From NCBI GenBank assembly GCA_026985385.1, contig JALSQM010000036.1:1-49133 (forward strand): 49,133 nt of DNA, given 5' to 3'. The notes under the pieces are model-generated. The model saw only the letters and a list, made by a program, of their open reading frames with translations. It ran no database searches and was not told the DNA's origin. Each line of letters starts with the position of its first letter. The stretch's first letter is position 1. This stretch comes from Acidilobaceae archaeon. GTDB taxonomy: Archaea > Thermoproteota > Thermoprotei_A > Sulfolobales > Acidilobaceae. Below, in pieces: positions 1 to 7,680 of the stretch. The position numbers were made by a program, and so were the translations under genes.

Positions 1-36
1 TATCTAACATACGAGCTAGTGCCCGTGGAGGAGTAA
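1..36 (+). CDS. C-terminal end of an unidentified protein (partial)
   Basis: Frame 1 is open from the window edge to a TAA at 34-36 and encodes the last eleven residues, YLTYELVPVEE. A T-rich tract follows about 40 bases later, as expected after a gene end. Too little is present to name the protein, and the reading is supported only by the open frame and its position. Confidence 0.4.
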   Translation, partial: YLTYELVPVEE

Positions 37-72
37 GCACAACAAAGCCGCGGGGGCGAGGGGCAGCTAACC

Positions 73-84
73 CCTCTTTTTCTC
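73..84 (+). terminator. Candidate poly-T terminator
   Basis: A pyrimidine-rich tract with five consecutive T (77-81) lies 40 bases after the stop of the partial gene at 1-36. Archaeal RNA polymerase commonly stops at such tracts. There is no obvious hairpin. Confidence 0.35.
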
Positions 85-170
85 CAAGGCCGGCATTTCA
101 TTCTCATTGTTCATAGCAGTTCTGCTGGCTTGTGGTAGGCGGCGGTGATCCCTCGACCTCTCCGGCGTGG

Positions 171-178
171 TTTTTATT
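171..178 (+). promoter_or_regulatory. Candidate TATA box for the acyl-CoA dehydrogenase
   Basis: TTTTTATT stands out in GC-rich DNA and would place a start of transcription near 200, ahead of all candidate start codons of the acyl-CoA dehydrogenase (241, 259, 268, 289). Confidence 0.35.
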
Positions 179-240
179 CTGGCAGGGGCTGGGGTGTATA
201 GTTGCCTAGGTTGGGCATCTATTACCCACCCTAGGGGCTG

Positions 241-1482
241 TTGCCTAGCGGTTGGGGTGTGGGATACGTGGTCTTCCCCTTCAAGAGCGTGGAGGACTTT
301 AAGATAGAGATAACTGAGGAGCACGAGCTATTCAGGAAGGCTGTGAGGGAGTTCGTGGAGAACACTGTAATGCCTAGGTGGCAGGAGATAGAGCAGACGA
401 ACCAGATACCAAAGGAGATATTCGACGCCATGAGGGAGCAGGGCCTCTTCGGAGTAGGCTTCCCGGAGGAGCTAGGCGGCCAGGGCGGGGGCCAGTTGAT
501 GACTGCTATACTGATGGAGGAGATTGCCAGGGCGGTGCCGAGCCTGGCGGTGGCATTTGGTGTTAACCACCTCTTCGGAATACCGATACTCCTATTCGGG
601 AGCGAGGATCTCAAGAAGAAGTATATTCCACCCGTTGCTAGGGGCGAGAAGTTCGGGGCCCACGCTAACACGGAGCCTGGGGCCGGCAGCGATGTAGCCA
701 ACATACAGAGCAGGGCCCGGAAGGTGAATGACCACTACATACTCAATGGTAGGAAGGTATTCATAAGCGGCGCTGAGAAGGCCGACTACCTGGTAGTCTC
801 GGCTAGGACTGTGCCCATAGAGCAGGCCATCAAGGAGAAGGGTAAGCGCTGGTGGGGCATAACGGTCTTCGTCGTCGAGAAGGACTGGCCCGGGGTGAAG
901 ATAGGCCAGCAGTTCAAGGTAATGGGTATGAGGGGCGAGCAGCCCTACGAGGTGATACTCGAGGACGTCAAGGTGCCGGCTGAGAATGTGGTGGGCCCGG
1001 AGAATGAAGGCTTCAAGGTCGTGGTAACCACCTACGACTACACTAGGATTGGTATAGCAGCACAGGCAGTGGGAATTGCACAGGGCGCGTTCGAGAAGGC
1101 TCTAAACTATGCCCTCCAGAGGGAGACATTCGGCCAGCCCCTAATAGCGCATGAGATGATAATAGACAAGATAGCGTACATGTACATGAAACTCGAGGCG
1201 GCGAGACTACTCACCTACTGGGCCGCAACGCTCGCAGACCAGCAGCGCCCAGAATTCATAATAGCCGCAAGCCTAGCGAAGGCATTCGCTACAGAGACAG
1301 CAGAGTGGATAGCCAGGCAGGCCATCCAGATACACGGAGGCTACGGAGTCGACACGGAGACAGGCGTTGAGAGATACCTGAGGGATGCGATAATAACGAC
1401 AATCTACGAGGGCACAAACGAGATACAGAGACTCACAATAGTGAGGCAGCTTGTAAGACAGGCGTTCGGCCTCAAGATATAA
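241..1482 (+). CDS. Acyl-CoA dehydrogenase
   Basis: An FAD-dependent acyl-CoA dehydrogenase, which introduces the alpha-beta double bond in acyl-CoA thioesters in fatty or branched-chain acid degradation; substrate length cannot be told from sequence. The length (413 residues) is normal for the family. The helical N-terminal domain starts near residue 22 (ITEEHELFRKAV). The flavin/substrate motif EPGAGSD is at 145-151. The C-terminal motif IYEGTNEIQR carries the expected catalytic base at Glu390. The TTG at 241 is the longest start. GTG at 259, 268 or 289 would trim residues that do not resemble the family, and GTG 268 has a GGTG-like site upstream, so the exact start is open. The gene stands alone, with no electron-transfer flavoprotein or thiolase beside it. 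Confidence 0.93.
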   Translation: MPSGWGVGYVVFPFKSVEDFKIEITEEHELFRKAVREFVENTVMPRWQEIEQTNQIPKEIFDAMREQGLFGVGFPEELGGQGGGQLMTAILMEEIARAVPSLAVAFGVNHLFGIPILLFGSEDLKKKYIPPVARGEKFGAHANTEPGAGSDVANIQSRARKVNDHYILNGRKVFISGAEKADYLVVSARTVPIEQAIKEKGKRWWGITVFVVEKDWPGVKIGQQFKVMGMRGEQPYEVILEDVKVPAENVVGPENEGFKVVVTTYDYTRIGIAAQAVGIAQGAFEKALNYALQRETFGQPLIAHEMIIDKIAYMYMKLEAARLLTYWAATLADQQRPEFIIAASLAKAFATETAEWIARQAIQIHGGYGVDTETGVERYLRDAIITTIYEGTNEIQRLTIVRQLVRQAFGLKI

Positions 1483-1634
1483 CCCAAGGTGTAATCCCAG
1501 CTCCACCTCTCCCCGCTTCACTCATAAGGCGCCAGCTTCTTTACCGCTCCTAACCCCTCGGGTTGTTTCGCCGCGGAGACCCGGCTTGCGCCCCTCATGC
1601 CTTACAGTCTTGACACTCTTGGAGGTAGTGGTTG
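1483..1634. other. Intergenic space between convergent genes
   Basis: The 152 bases between the acyl-CoA dehydrogenase and the convergent second pilin show no open frame with a ribosome site, no T-run and no RNA landmark. Confidence 0.3.
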
Positions 1635-2090
1635 CTACCTTGACTGAGCCCATCCCCAGTAGACGTAGCCCTTCTCCGTGTATACCTTGAAGTAGACCTG
1701 GGTTCCGCTGGGTATGCTCTTGGATACCTTTAAGGCCACCCAGAACTCGCTGCCGACACTAGCGACGACCCTGCCATTTACTATTTCAGCGCTGCCTGTG
1801 GTGGTGTTAACTATGCGTATATCTACGATGCTTGCATCGTCTACCTTGAACCATAGCGTGGCGGTCGGGTCTATGTGTGTCTTGATGTGCAGGTATAGGG
1901 TAGACGATTTAGAGTCGAAGTAGGAGTCCCCGAAAATTTCGATGGCCTGCCCATGGATCGTAGAGTGTATATTCCAGAAGCCGACTAGCCACGATACAAA
2001 GGCTATAGAGACGGCGATGGTGGCAGCTATTAGTATTATGAGTGCCACCACGGGCTCGATAGAACGACGCTTGGAGTTCCCCCTCTTCAA
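1635..2090 (-). CDS. Type IV pilin-like protein (second pilin of the pilus operon)
   Basis: A small secreted pilin subunit of 151 residues from the TTG start at 2090, which has a GAGGGGGTG site upstream. The resulting N-terminus is a short basic leader (KRGNSKRRS) followed by IEPVVALIILIAATIAVSIAF, a class III (prepilin-peptidase) signal and assembly helix. The frame could extend to a GTG at 2168 that overlaps the upstream gene stop (TAGTG), but this adds 26 residues before the leader. Its C-terminal region (SGTQVYFKVYTEKGYVY) parallels AGTQYLIKVYTASGNVY of the pilin at 3486-3881, so the two look paralogous. It is the last gene of the pilus operon and lies after a glycosyltransferase. A minor pilin or alternative subunit is the likely role. 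Confidence 0.8.
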   Translation of the reverse strand: MKRGNSKRRSIEPVVALIILIAATIAVSIAFVSWLVGFWNIHSTIHGQAIEIFGDSYFDSKSSTLYLHIKTHIDPTATLWFKVDDASIVDIRIVNTTTGSAEIVNGRVVASVGSEFWVALKVSKSIPSGTQVYFKVYTEKGYVYWGWAQSR

Positions 2091-2167
2091 AGGGGCTCTA
2101 CACCCCCTCTTAATATACTCCCAGAGGCTAATAATAGAGCCTCCTACTAGAAGGGCATTCACCCACA

Positions 2168-3460
2168 CTAAGAGCTAAGGGTGGCGAGGAGCTTTACGTT
2201 CCCCAGCGTGAAGGATAGCGCTAATGCTAGCACGTAATAGGCTAGGGCTAGTATTAGTAGATGGTAGCGCCCCCTCCGCCCTAAGACCACGGGGGCGGCT
2301 ATGGCGCTCATGTAATGGAGAGGCAGGTAGTACCACGCAATAGGCTCTAGCAGCCCCAGTAGCAGGAAGGCATAAACATTAACGAGGGCCAGCAGGCGGC
2401 CCAAACTCTCTGGCTCATCTAGAGTCTTAGAGCCGAGTATTCTCCATAGGAGAGGCGCTGCGAGGACTAGTACCACTGCTACGTAGGGCGAGTATTCGCC
2501 TAGGTTCATGAAGACCAGCCACCCAGCCCTCACAGGCGTGCTAGCTACTACCTCGGAACTATTGGGTACTACAGTGAAGTTCACCTTGTAGAGCCTCCAC
2601 ACCTCTACTCCCGCGAATATCTTGAGCGATGAGATGGCTGCCATAGCCGCCCTCGGCCCGTGGAGCCTCTCATGGTAGCGGAGCGAGGCCACTAACCCAT
2701 CCGCTATAGACTCCAGCTCCCCCACGCTGTGGGCCCTCAACAGGCAGGCAGAGTACACAATGGGAGCCAGGGCTATCGTGAATACTATAGAGGCTATGAG
2801 GTACGACGCCACACCCCAAGAGACTCTAGGGTCACCCCCGACTCGCCTACCGCGTAGGTGGGCGGCGATTACTACAACAAGTAGCGAGAGCACGTAGAAG
2901 GCCGCTATGTACTTAGCGTAGAAGGCTAGAGCAAGCACCAGGCCCGCCGCCAGCGTGTATGCTCTAGAGCCGCGCCTACCTCCGCTTCTCTCCCTGGGAT
3001 GCCTGCTCAGCCTGGTGAGGAGGCTGATGAAGAGGGCCTCCGACGCAAGTATTAGTAGCGTGGAAACATTATCTAGGAGGGCCGCGCCCCACACGTTAGC
3101 CACGAGGGGATCCACGGAAAGGAGCGCTGCAGCAAGGATCCCCCCTCGGCGGTCAGAGAGCCTAGAAGCTACATAATACGATAGAGCTATAGAGGATACG
3201 TAACCCACCAACAAGAAGGCGCGGAGGGCAGACATCGAAATCCACGCCAGGAGGCCATAGACGTACTTCCCCAGCGGTGGATGCTCAGGGTTACACGTGA
3301 GGGGGCAAGCACCCTCAACGTATTTCAAGCCACACGCTATATAAATCCTCTCATCCAAGTACGTGTTATGGAGCAGGTAATGAATAATCATATAGGAGAA
3401 GGGAGAGACGGACAACACCGATATAAGGGGCAAAAAGCTGAGGATGGGAAGACGTTTCAT
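2168..3460 (-). CDS. GT39/PMT-like membrane glycosyltransferase
   Basis: A polytopic membrane protein of 430 residues with about ten hydrophobic segments. The first extracellular loop holds an acidic DE pair (YLDERIYIA, about residues 35-43) and then NPEHPPLGKYVYG, the loop pattern of dolichyl-phosphate-mannose protein mannosyltransferases and related GT-C glycosyltransferases. Such enzymes transfer a sugar from a lipid-phosphate donor to acceptors on the outer face of the membrane. Lying between two pilin genes, it probably modifies the pilins or a surface glycan; this is inferred from context. The ATG at 3460 is 25 bases after the upstream pilin stop, and its TAG stop shares a base with a GTG. 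Another GT-C subfamily (ArnT-like) is possible. Confidence 0.75.
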   Translation of the reverse strand: MKRLPILSFLPLISVLSVSPFSYMIIHYLLHNTYLDERIYIACGLKYVEGACPLTCNPEHPPLGKYVYGLLAWISMSALRAFLLVGYVSSIALSYYVASRLSDRRGGILAAALLSVDPLVANVWGAALLDNVSTLLILASEALFISLLTRLSRHPRERSGGRRGSRAYTLAAGLVLALAFYAKYIAAFYVLSLLVVVIAAHLRGRRVGGDPRVSWGVASYLIASIVFTIALAPIVYSACLLRAHSVGELESIADGLVASLRYHERLHGPRAAMAAISSLKIFAGVEVWRLYKVNFTVVPNSSEVVASTPVRAGWLVFMNLGEYSPYVAVVLVLAAPLLWRILGSKTLDEPESLGRLLALVNVYAFLLLGLLEPIAWYYLPLHYMSAIAAPVVLGRRGRYHLLILALAYYVLALALSFTLGNVKLLATLSS

Positions 3461-3485
3461 CCCTCCAGGGGGCGCCTCACTAAGG

Positions 3486-3881
3486 CTAGCTACTCGCTAC
3501 AACGTAACCCTGGTAGACATTGCCAGAAGCGGTGTAGACTTTGATTAGGTATTGAGTGCCAGCAGTCGCGTTTGTGGTTAAGCCAACAAATATTGTCGTA
3601 TCTGCGCCTTGCGGCAGTGTTACGGATGTTACATTACCAACACCTAAGCCGACCACCTCTACTTTGGTTATTACCGCGGCTTTAGAACCGGTATTCTTTA
3701 TATGGAGCGTGAGAACGCTACCTGTCAGGCTGGTGTCGGGCATTACTGTTAGCTGCTCTGTTGTGCCGAAGGTGCCCCAGAGGCCCATGAGCCAGCCTGC
3801 TACTGCGATACTTATCGCTATGGCCACTGCCACTATGATTACCGTGGCTATCACAGGGCTTATCGAGCGCCTGCTCCTCAT
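3486..3881 (-). CDS. Type IV pilin (probable major subunit)
   Basis: A 131-residue pilin. It starts MRSRRSISPVIATVIIVAVA: a five- to six-residue basic leader, then a continuous hydrophobic assembly helix to about residue 35, as in archaeal pilins and archaellins cut by a prepilin peptidase. The remainder is Thr/Val/Gly-rich, predicted beta-strand, with N-glycosylation sequons such as NVT and NAT. It has its own TATA box (3927-3934) and a GGTG site seven bases before the ATG, so it can be expressed more strongly than the upstream ATPase and platform genes, which suits a major subunit. The cleavage position around RRS/ISPV is inferred. Confidence 0.88.
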   Translation of the reverse strand: MRSRRSISPVIATVIIVAVAIAISIAVAGWLMGLWGTFGTTEQLTVMPDTSLTGSVLTLHIKNTGSKAAVITKVEVVGLGVGNVTSVTLPQGADTTIFVGLTTNATAGTQYLIKVYTASGNVYQGYVVASS

Positions 3882-3926
3882 GGGCGAGCACCTACCCTGT
3901 CAGTTTAAGTGGGAGGATGGGAGCGG

Positions 3927-3934
3927 TTTTATAG
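3927..3934 (-). promoter_or_regulatory. TATA box of the major pilin gene
   Basis: On the minus strand CTATAAAA lies with a purine-rich stretch before it. Transcription would start about 25 bases further on, near 3905, giving a leader of about 24 bases that contains GGTAGGTG before the ATG at 3881. Confidence 0.6.
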
Positions 3935-4045
3935 ATAAGGAGTTTGCATGCATGTTTGCCCATGGATAGTTTGCCTATAGAGGAGGGAATTAGTGGAAAC
4001 CACGTATTTATTCTTGATAATAGGGTGTTTATTAAGTGATTGTAT

Positions 4046-4060
4046 CTAGTGCGGCACTAG
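4046..4060. repeat. Perfect palindrome at the end of the platform gene
   Basis: CTAGTGCGGCACTAG reads identically on both strands around a single central base and includes the stop codon of the platform protein gene. It may be an mRNA 3-prime hairpin separating the two parts of the pilus operon. It could also be chance, since it encodes the gene end. Confidence 0.45.
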
Positions 4061-5932
4061 TGGGATGTGGTGCAGTGTTGCGCCCGCAGTGAGTAGCGAG
4101 AGTATGGAGAGTATTATTGCGTGCGTGAACCCAGCTGCTAGGTAGGAGTCCTGGATCTTGCCTGCTACCAGTCCCATTAGCCAGGAGTTGAACACGCCAC
4201 CAACAGTGAGGAGGAGCGCGACCTTCGGTAGTTGCCTCTTTATCAGCTCCGCCCCTGCAAGGCCTGGCGCTGTGGCTGCGTGTGTCGAGAGTAGGGTGCT
4301 AGCCGTGAAGCCTAGTATGAGTAGGCTCGATACGACTACGAGTATTGCCCCCATGTAGGGCATGTACATGTAGGATCTCAGCCTCCGCTTCAGCTCCTCC
4401 TCGATCTCAACGAGGCTATGAGCGTACCTGGCGAGGGCGTCGAGGGTCTCACTGGTGCCCCCGCCAACTAGGATGCTATCCGCTAGGAACCTCATGTTAG
4501 CTAGGAGTAGCCAGTCCTTGAAGCCCCTCAGAGCTCTCCTCAGGGCCTCCTCGACGCTCACCCCTATGCTTAGAGCTGCAGCTACTCTTCTAATGATAGG
4601 TGTTAGGGGGCCATACTCGCGCTCCGCTAGCATCTCAATGCTCTTCTCGGGGCTTAGGCCTGTCTTCCTCACCTCGGCTAGATCCCTCAGGAAGTTGGCT
4701 GTAGCCCTCCCTAGACCCCTGGTCCTCCTCCTCTCCATGATGTAGACGTAGGCGCCGGGTGCTACAAGGGCTATCAGGGAGGCCGCCACGGCGGAGGAGA
4801 GGCCCAGTATCGAAGATGCCGTGATAGAGCCGCGTAGGGCCTGATAGCCTTGGGTGGCGTATAGCACCATCGGGAACGCTATAAGGGCTAGGGGCACTCC
4901 TATGTAGAGGGTGTACCTATAGGGCTTATTGAATGCTATGGGTGTCTTAGGCTGCGCCTCATGTATCATGTAGAGCAGCAGAATAGTCATGAGCGGGAGG
5001 AACACGAAGGAGAACAGGGCGAGCTGCGCTATGCCCCCGAAGTGAGCCCCAGCGGGGAAGATCGCTGAGATGGTGAAGAATATGTAGAAGGTGAGGGCCA
5101 GTACGACAGCTATGGTCACGTACACCTCTGTGAACATACTCATACGCTCGGCTATGGTCTTGAGCTCCTCTATTCTCGAGGAGAATATGTCCTGAGTCCT
5201 AATCTCTAGGTAGTGTAATACATCGCCTCCCGTGCGTACGGTGGTGATATAGCCGAGCATTAACTCCCTATACCGGGGGCTCGGGTGCTCTATGGCGTGA
5301 TCCTCTATTGCAGTGAGGGGATCCTTTCCGAAGATCTTGATATCCCTCAGAATCATTTTAGCCTCCTCTCTAACAGACTTGAAGACCCTCAGATTAGCGA
5401 CCCTCTCAAGTATCTTAGCTATGGGAACGCCTCCTCGGGCCATTGTGGTTAGGTAAGCGGCGAAGAAGGGTAGCTCAGTTTCAACGCCATTCTTCCTACT
5501 ACTCACCCTGCCCGAGGGGTATGAGAGCCCTATGCCGAAGACCATTAAGGGCACTAGGAGTAGCGACATTACGGAGAAGACCTTTATGATGCGGGATATG
5601 TGGAGGAGCGATATGAGGGCCGATAAATACAATGACACGGAGAGAGCTAGGGTCGTATATAGGAGTAGCCTAGCCGCATACATCTGAGGGCTAACGCGCA
5701 TGCCGGCCCTCTTGAGCGCCCTTTCAAGGTCGAAGGCCCGAACCAGCTTCTCGGCGGGACCCCTGAAGTAGCTCATAGCTATTATGTCTAGGAGATCCTG
5801 TAAACTCATGCGTCTGGGGGGCCTGTAAACTCTTCTAGTAGGCTCTACCTCTCCTGGGAGGCCTTCTTTTCTTCTCCTGAAGAGGCGGGCCAGCCTCCTC
5901 TTCAGACCCTCGAAGGCCATGAAGTACCTCAC
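4046..5932 (-). CDS. Type IV pilus/secretion platform membrane protein (TadC/ArlJ/UpsF-type)
   Basis: The inner-membrane platform that the assembly ATPase drives during pilus extension. The 628 residues contain two copies of the GspF/T2SSF helical domain (about residues 150-270 and 405-545), each followed by membrane helices, and a basic cytoplasmic N-terminus (RRLARLFRRRKEG). This double arrangement is usual for archaeal pilus and archaellum platforms. The GTG start at 5932 overlaps the ATPase stop by four bases (GTGA), giving tight translational coupling. None of the archaellum genes (arlC-H) is nearby, so a pilus is more likely than an archaellum. It could equally be of the Ups or Aap type; sequence alone does not say. 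Confidence 0.88.
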   Translation of the reverse strand: MRYFMAFEGLKRRLARLFRRRKEGLPGEVEPTRRVYRPPRRMSLQDLLDIIAMSYFRGPAEKLVRAFDLERALKRAGMRVSPQMYAARLLLYTTLALSVSLYLSALISLLHISRIIKVFSVMSLLLVPLMVFGIGLSYPSGRVSSRKNGVETELPFFAAYLTTMARGGVPIAKILERVANLRVFKSVREEAKMILRDIKIFGKDPLTAIEDHAIEHPSPRYRELMLGYITTVRTGGDVLHYLEIRTQDIFSSRIEELKTIAERMSMFTEVYVTIAVVLALTFYIFFTISAIFPAGAHFGGIAQLALFSFVFLPLMTILLLYMIHEAQPKTPIAFNKPYRYTLYIGVPLALIAFPMVLYATQGYQALRGSITASSILGLSSAVAASLIALVAPGAYVYIMERRRTRGLGRATANFLRDLAEVRKTGLSPEKSIEMLAEREYGPLTPIIRRVAAALSIGVSVEEALRRALRGFKDWLLLANMRFLADSILVGGGTSETLDALARYAHSLVEIEEELKRRLRSYMYMPYMGAILVVVSSLLILGFTASTLLSTHAATAPGLAGAELIKRQLPKVALLLTVGGVFNSWLMGLVAGKIQDSYLAAGFTHAIILSILSLLTAGATLHHIPLVPH

Positions 5933-7590
5933 CCGAAGGCTTCAGCACTCCTTAGGGCATCCCTGGCTCTCTCATAGACTCTTGAGGGGGAGGCGTAATA
6001 CTCGCTCACGACCTTGTATACCTTCCTATAGTCTGTTATGCCCTCGACTGCGAGCCATTTTAGTATAGTTGACCTCTTCTCGATCTCCTCGGCGACCCAG
6101 GTGTAGTCTGCTCCCACCTGCTCGGCTATACTCCTCAATACAATGCTCTGCCCGAAGTTGACTTCATGCCTCCTCGTGGCCGGGTTCCACCTGGCTATTA
6201 CTGGGTAGTCGTTGTAGTCCCTTATCTCCCATACCTCCGTGACTCTCCTAGCTATCTTGTAGGTTCCGTCGGGGTTGTAGAGTCGAACCCTCTTGATGAC
6301 GGCGGCGAAGTTCATGAGTGGTATGTAGCTTTCCGGGATATTCATAGGGGGGCTCGTTAGCCTCTTGACCGCGGCATCTATGGTCTCAGCGTGGAGCGTT
6401 GTTAAGCCTCCGTGGCCCGTGGCTATGGCTTGGAAAAGCACGTAGGCCTCCTCGCCTCTAACCTCACCCACTATAATTACGTCGGGCCTATACCTAAGAC
6501 TTACTTTAACGAGGTCGAAGAGCGTTATCTCACCCACCTTCTCCGGCCCTATGCCATAGCTAGGCCTGGCAACCAGCTGAACCCAGTTATCGAGGGTTAG
6601 CTTAAGCTCGGGAGTATCCTCTATGGTAACCACCTTTGTGGTAGGCTTTAACATGCTGGCGAGCACGTTTAGCAGCGTTGTTTTACCGGCGCCAGTAACT
6701 CCCAGTATTAGGCCTGTGTTCTTGAATTCCATCGCCAACCAGAAATACGCCGCGAGCTCAGGGCTCAGGGTGCCTCCTCTAATTAGGTCTATCACACTAA
6801 GCGGCTTCTCCCTAAACTTCCTTATCGTGAACGTTGAACCCTTCATGCTTACCTCGCGCTTAAAGGTTGCAGCCAGCCTGTGGCCCCCGGGCAGTATAGC
6901 GTCCACGATGGGGAATGCGACACTGACGTGCTTTCCAGCCTTATGAGCGAGTTTTACAACCATGTTATCGAGTTCGTCCTCGGTCTCGAATACTATGTTG
7001 GTGGGTATACTCTCGTATTCCCTGTGCCATACATAGATCGGCTTCCCTACGCCATCACAGCTTATATCCTCTATATTCTCGTCCTTCATAATGGGGTCTA
7101 TCTTGCCGTACCCCACGGTATCGCGTATCACGTAGTACTGAATCTTCCTCCAGCTGATGAGCGGTGATATGGTCTCGCCGAAGCGTAACATATACCTTTG
7201 TATGACGCGCTTAGCCTCCTCCCTGAAGTGCTCGTAGGGGTCAACACCGCTCTTTGGGGGCTCCATCTCCCAGTAGAGTGCATCCATTATTTTATTGTAG
7301 ACCTCCCTCTCAGCCTCATTCAGGGGAATCTCATCCACCCAGTAGAGGGTCTCGCCAGTCTCGGGGTTCTGGAGTATTACGGCCCTACTCCAAGGCTCCT
7401 CAAGCGGGTAGACCTTAACAGGCTTGAAGCCCGCCCTTGTTAGGGAAGCGAAGCCGGCACTTGCGCGTATGGCCTCTAGGCGCTCCTGCTGTGGTAAGGC
7501 GGCCTCTTCCAGGCCCAGCTTGACGGGCCTTTTCTTCCCTCTCCTACCGACACCGCGGAACCTGCTGAATAGCCGGCCTAGATCTACCAC
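5929..7590 (-). CDS. Type IV pilus assembly ATPase (VirB11/GspE/ArlI family)
   Basis: A cytoplasmic hexameric ATPase of 553 residues that powers pilin insertion. Seen: Walker A GVTGAGKT at 297-304 (Lys303), an Asp box region VVTIEDTPEL, a Walker B-like VIIVGEVRGEEA, and a His box (ATGHGGLTTLHAE). The N-terminal part includes the family segment TVGYGKIDPIMKDENIEDISCDG. It is the first gene of the pilus operon. The GTG at 7590 follows a GGTGGGGGC stretch, and its stop overlaps the platform gene start. Archaeal homologues of this shape serve in pili, archaella or secretion; the pilin genes downstream point to a pilus. Confidence 0.93.
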   Translation of the reverse strand: MVDLGRLFSRFRGVGRRGKKRPVKLGLEEAALPQQERLEAIRASAGFASLTRAGFKPVKVYPLEEPWSRAVILQNPETGETLYWVDEIPLNEAEREVYNKIMDALYWEMEPPKSGVDPYEHFREEAKRVIQRYMLRFGETISPLISWRKIQYYVIRDTVGYGKIDPIMKDENIEDISCDGVGKPIYVWHREYESIPTNIVFETEDELDNMVVKLAHKAGKHVSVAFPIVDAILPGGHRLAATFKREVSMKGSTFTIRKFREKPLSVIDLIRGGTLSPELAAYFWLAMEFKNTGLILGVTGAGKTTLLNVLASMLKPTTKVVTIEDTPELKLTLDNWVQLVARPSYGIGPEKVGEITLFDLVKVSLRYRPDVIIVGEVRGEEAYVLFQAIATGHGGLTTLHAETIDAAVKRLTSPPMNIPESYIPLMNFAAVIKRVRLYNPDGTYKIARRVTEVWEIRDYNDYPVIARWNPATRRHEVNFGQSIVLRSIAEQVGADYTWVAEEIEKRSTILKWLAVEGITDYRKVYKVVSEYYASPSRVYERARDALRSAEAFG

Positions 7591-7651
7591 GCCCCCACCG
7601 CCCCACCGTCTATAGTAGCTATTCCCTAACTAGTCCAGAGGAGGGGGAGCC

Positions 7652-7659
7652 ATATAAAC
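7652..7659 (+). promoter_or_regulatory. TATA box of the giant surface protein gene
   Basis: ATATAAAC preceded by a purine-rich BRE-like stretch (GAGGAGGGGGAG). The expected transcription start is at or next to the ATG at 7681, and no ribosome binding site lies in between, so the mRNA is probably leaderless. Confidence 0.6.
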
Positions 7660-7680
7660 TACCGGCAAACATCACCCGAA

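Noticed and set aside
231..704. A 157-codon minus-strand frame over the acyl-CoA dehydrogenase
   Set aside because: Shadow of a clear acyl-CoA dehydrogenase with conserved motifs on the plus strand.
5929..7590. Archaellum (ArlI/ArlJ) rather than pilus assignment for the ATPase and platform genes
   Set aside because: No archaellum accessory genes (arlC-H) or true archaellin are nearby, and the adjacent subunits are short pilins.
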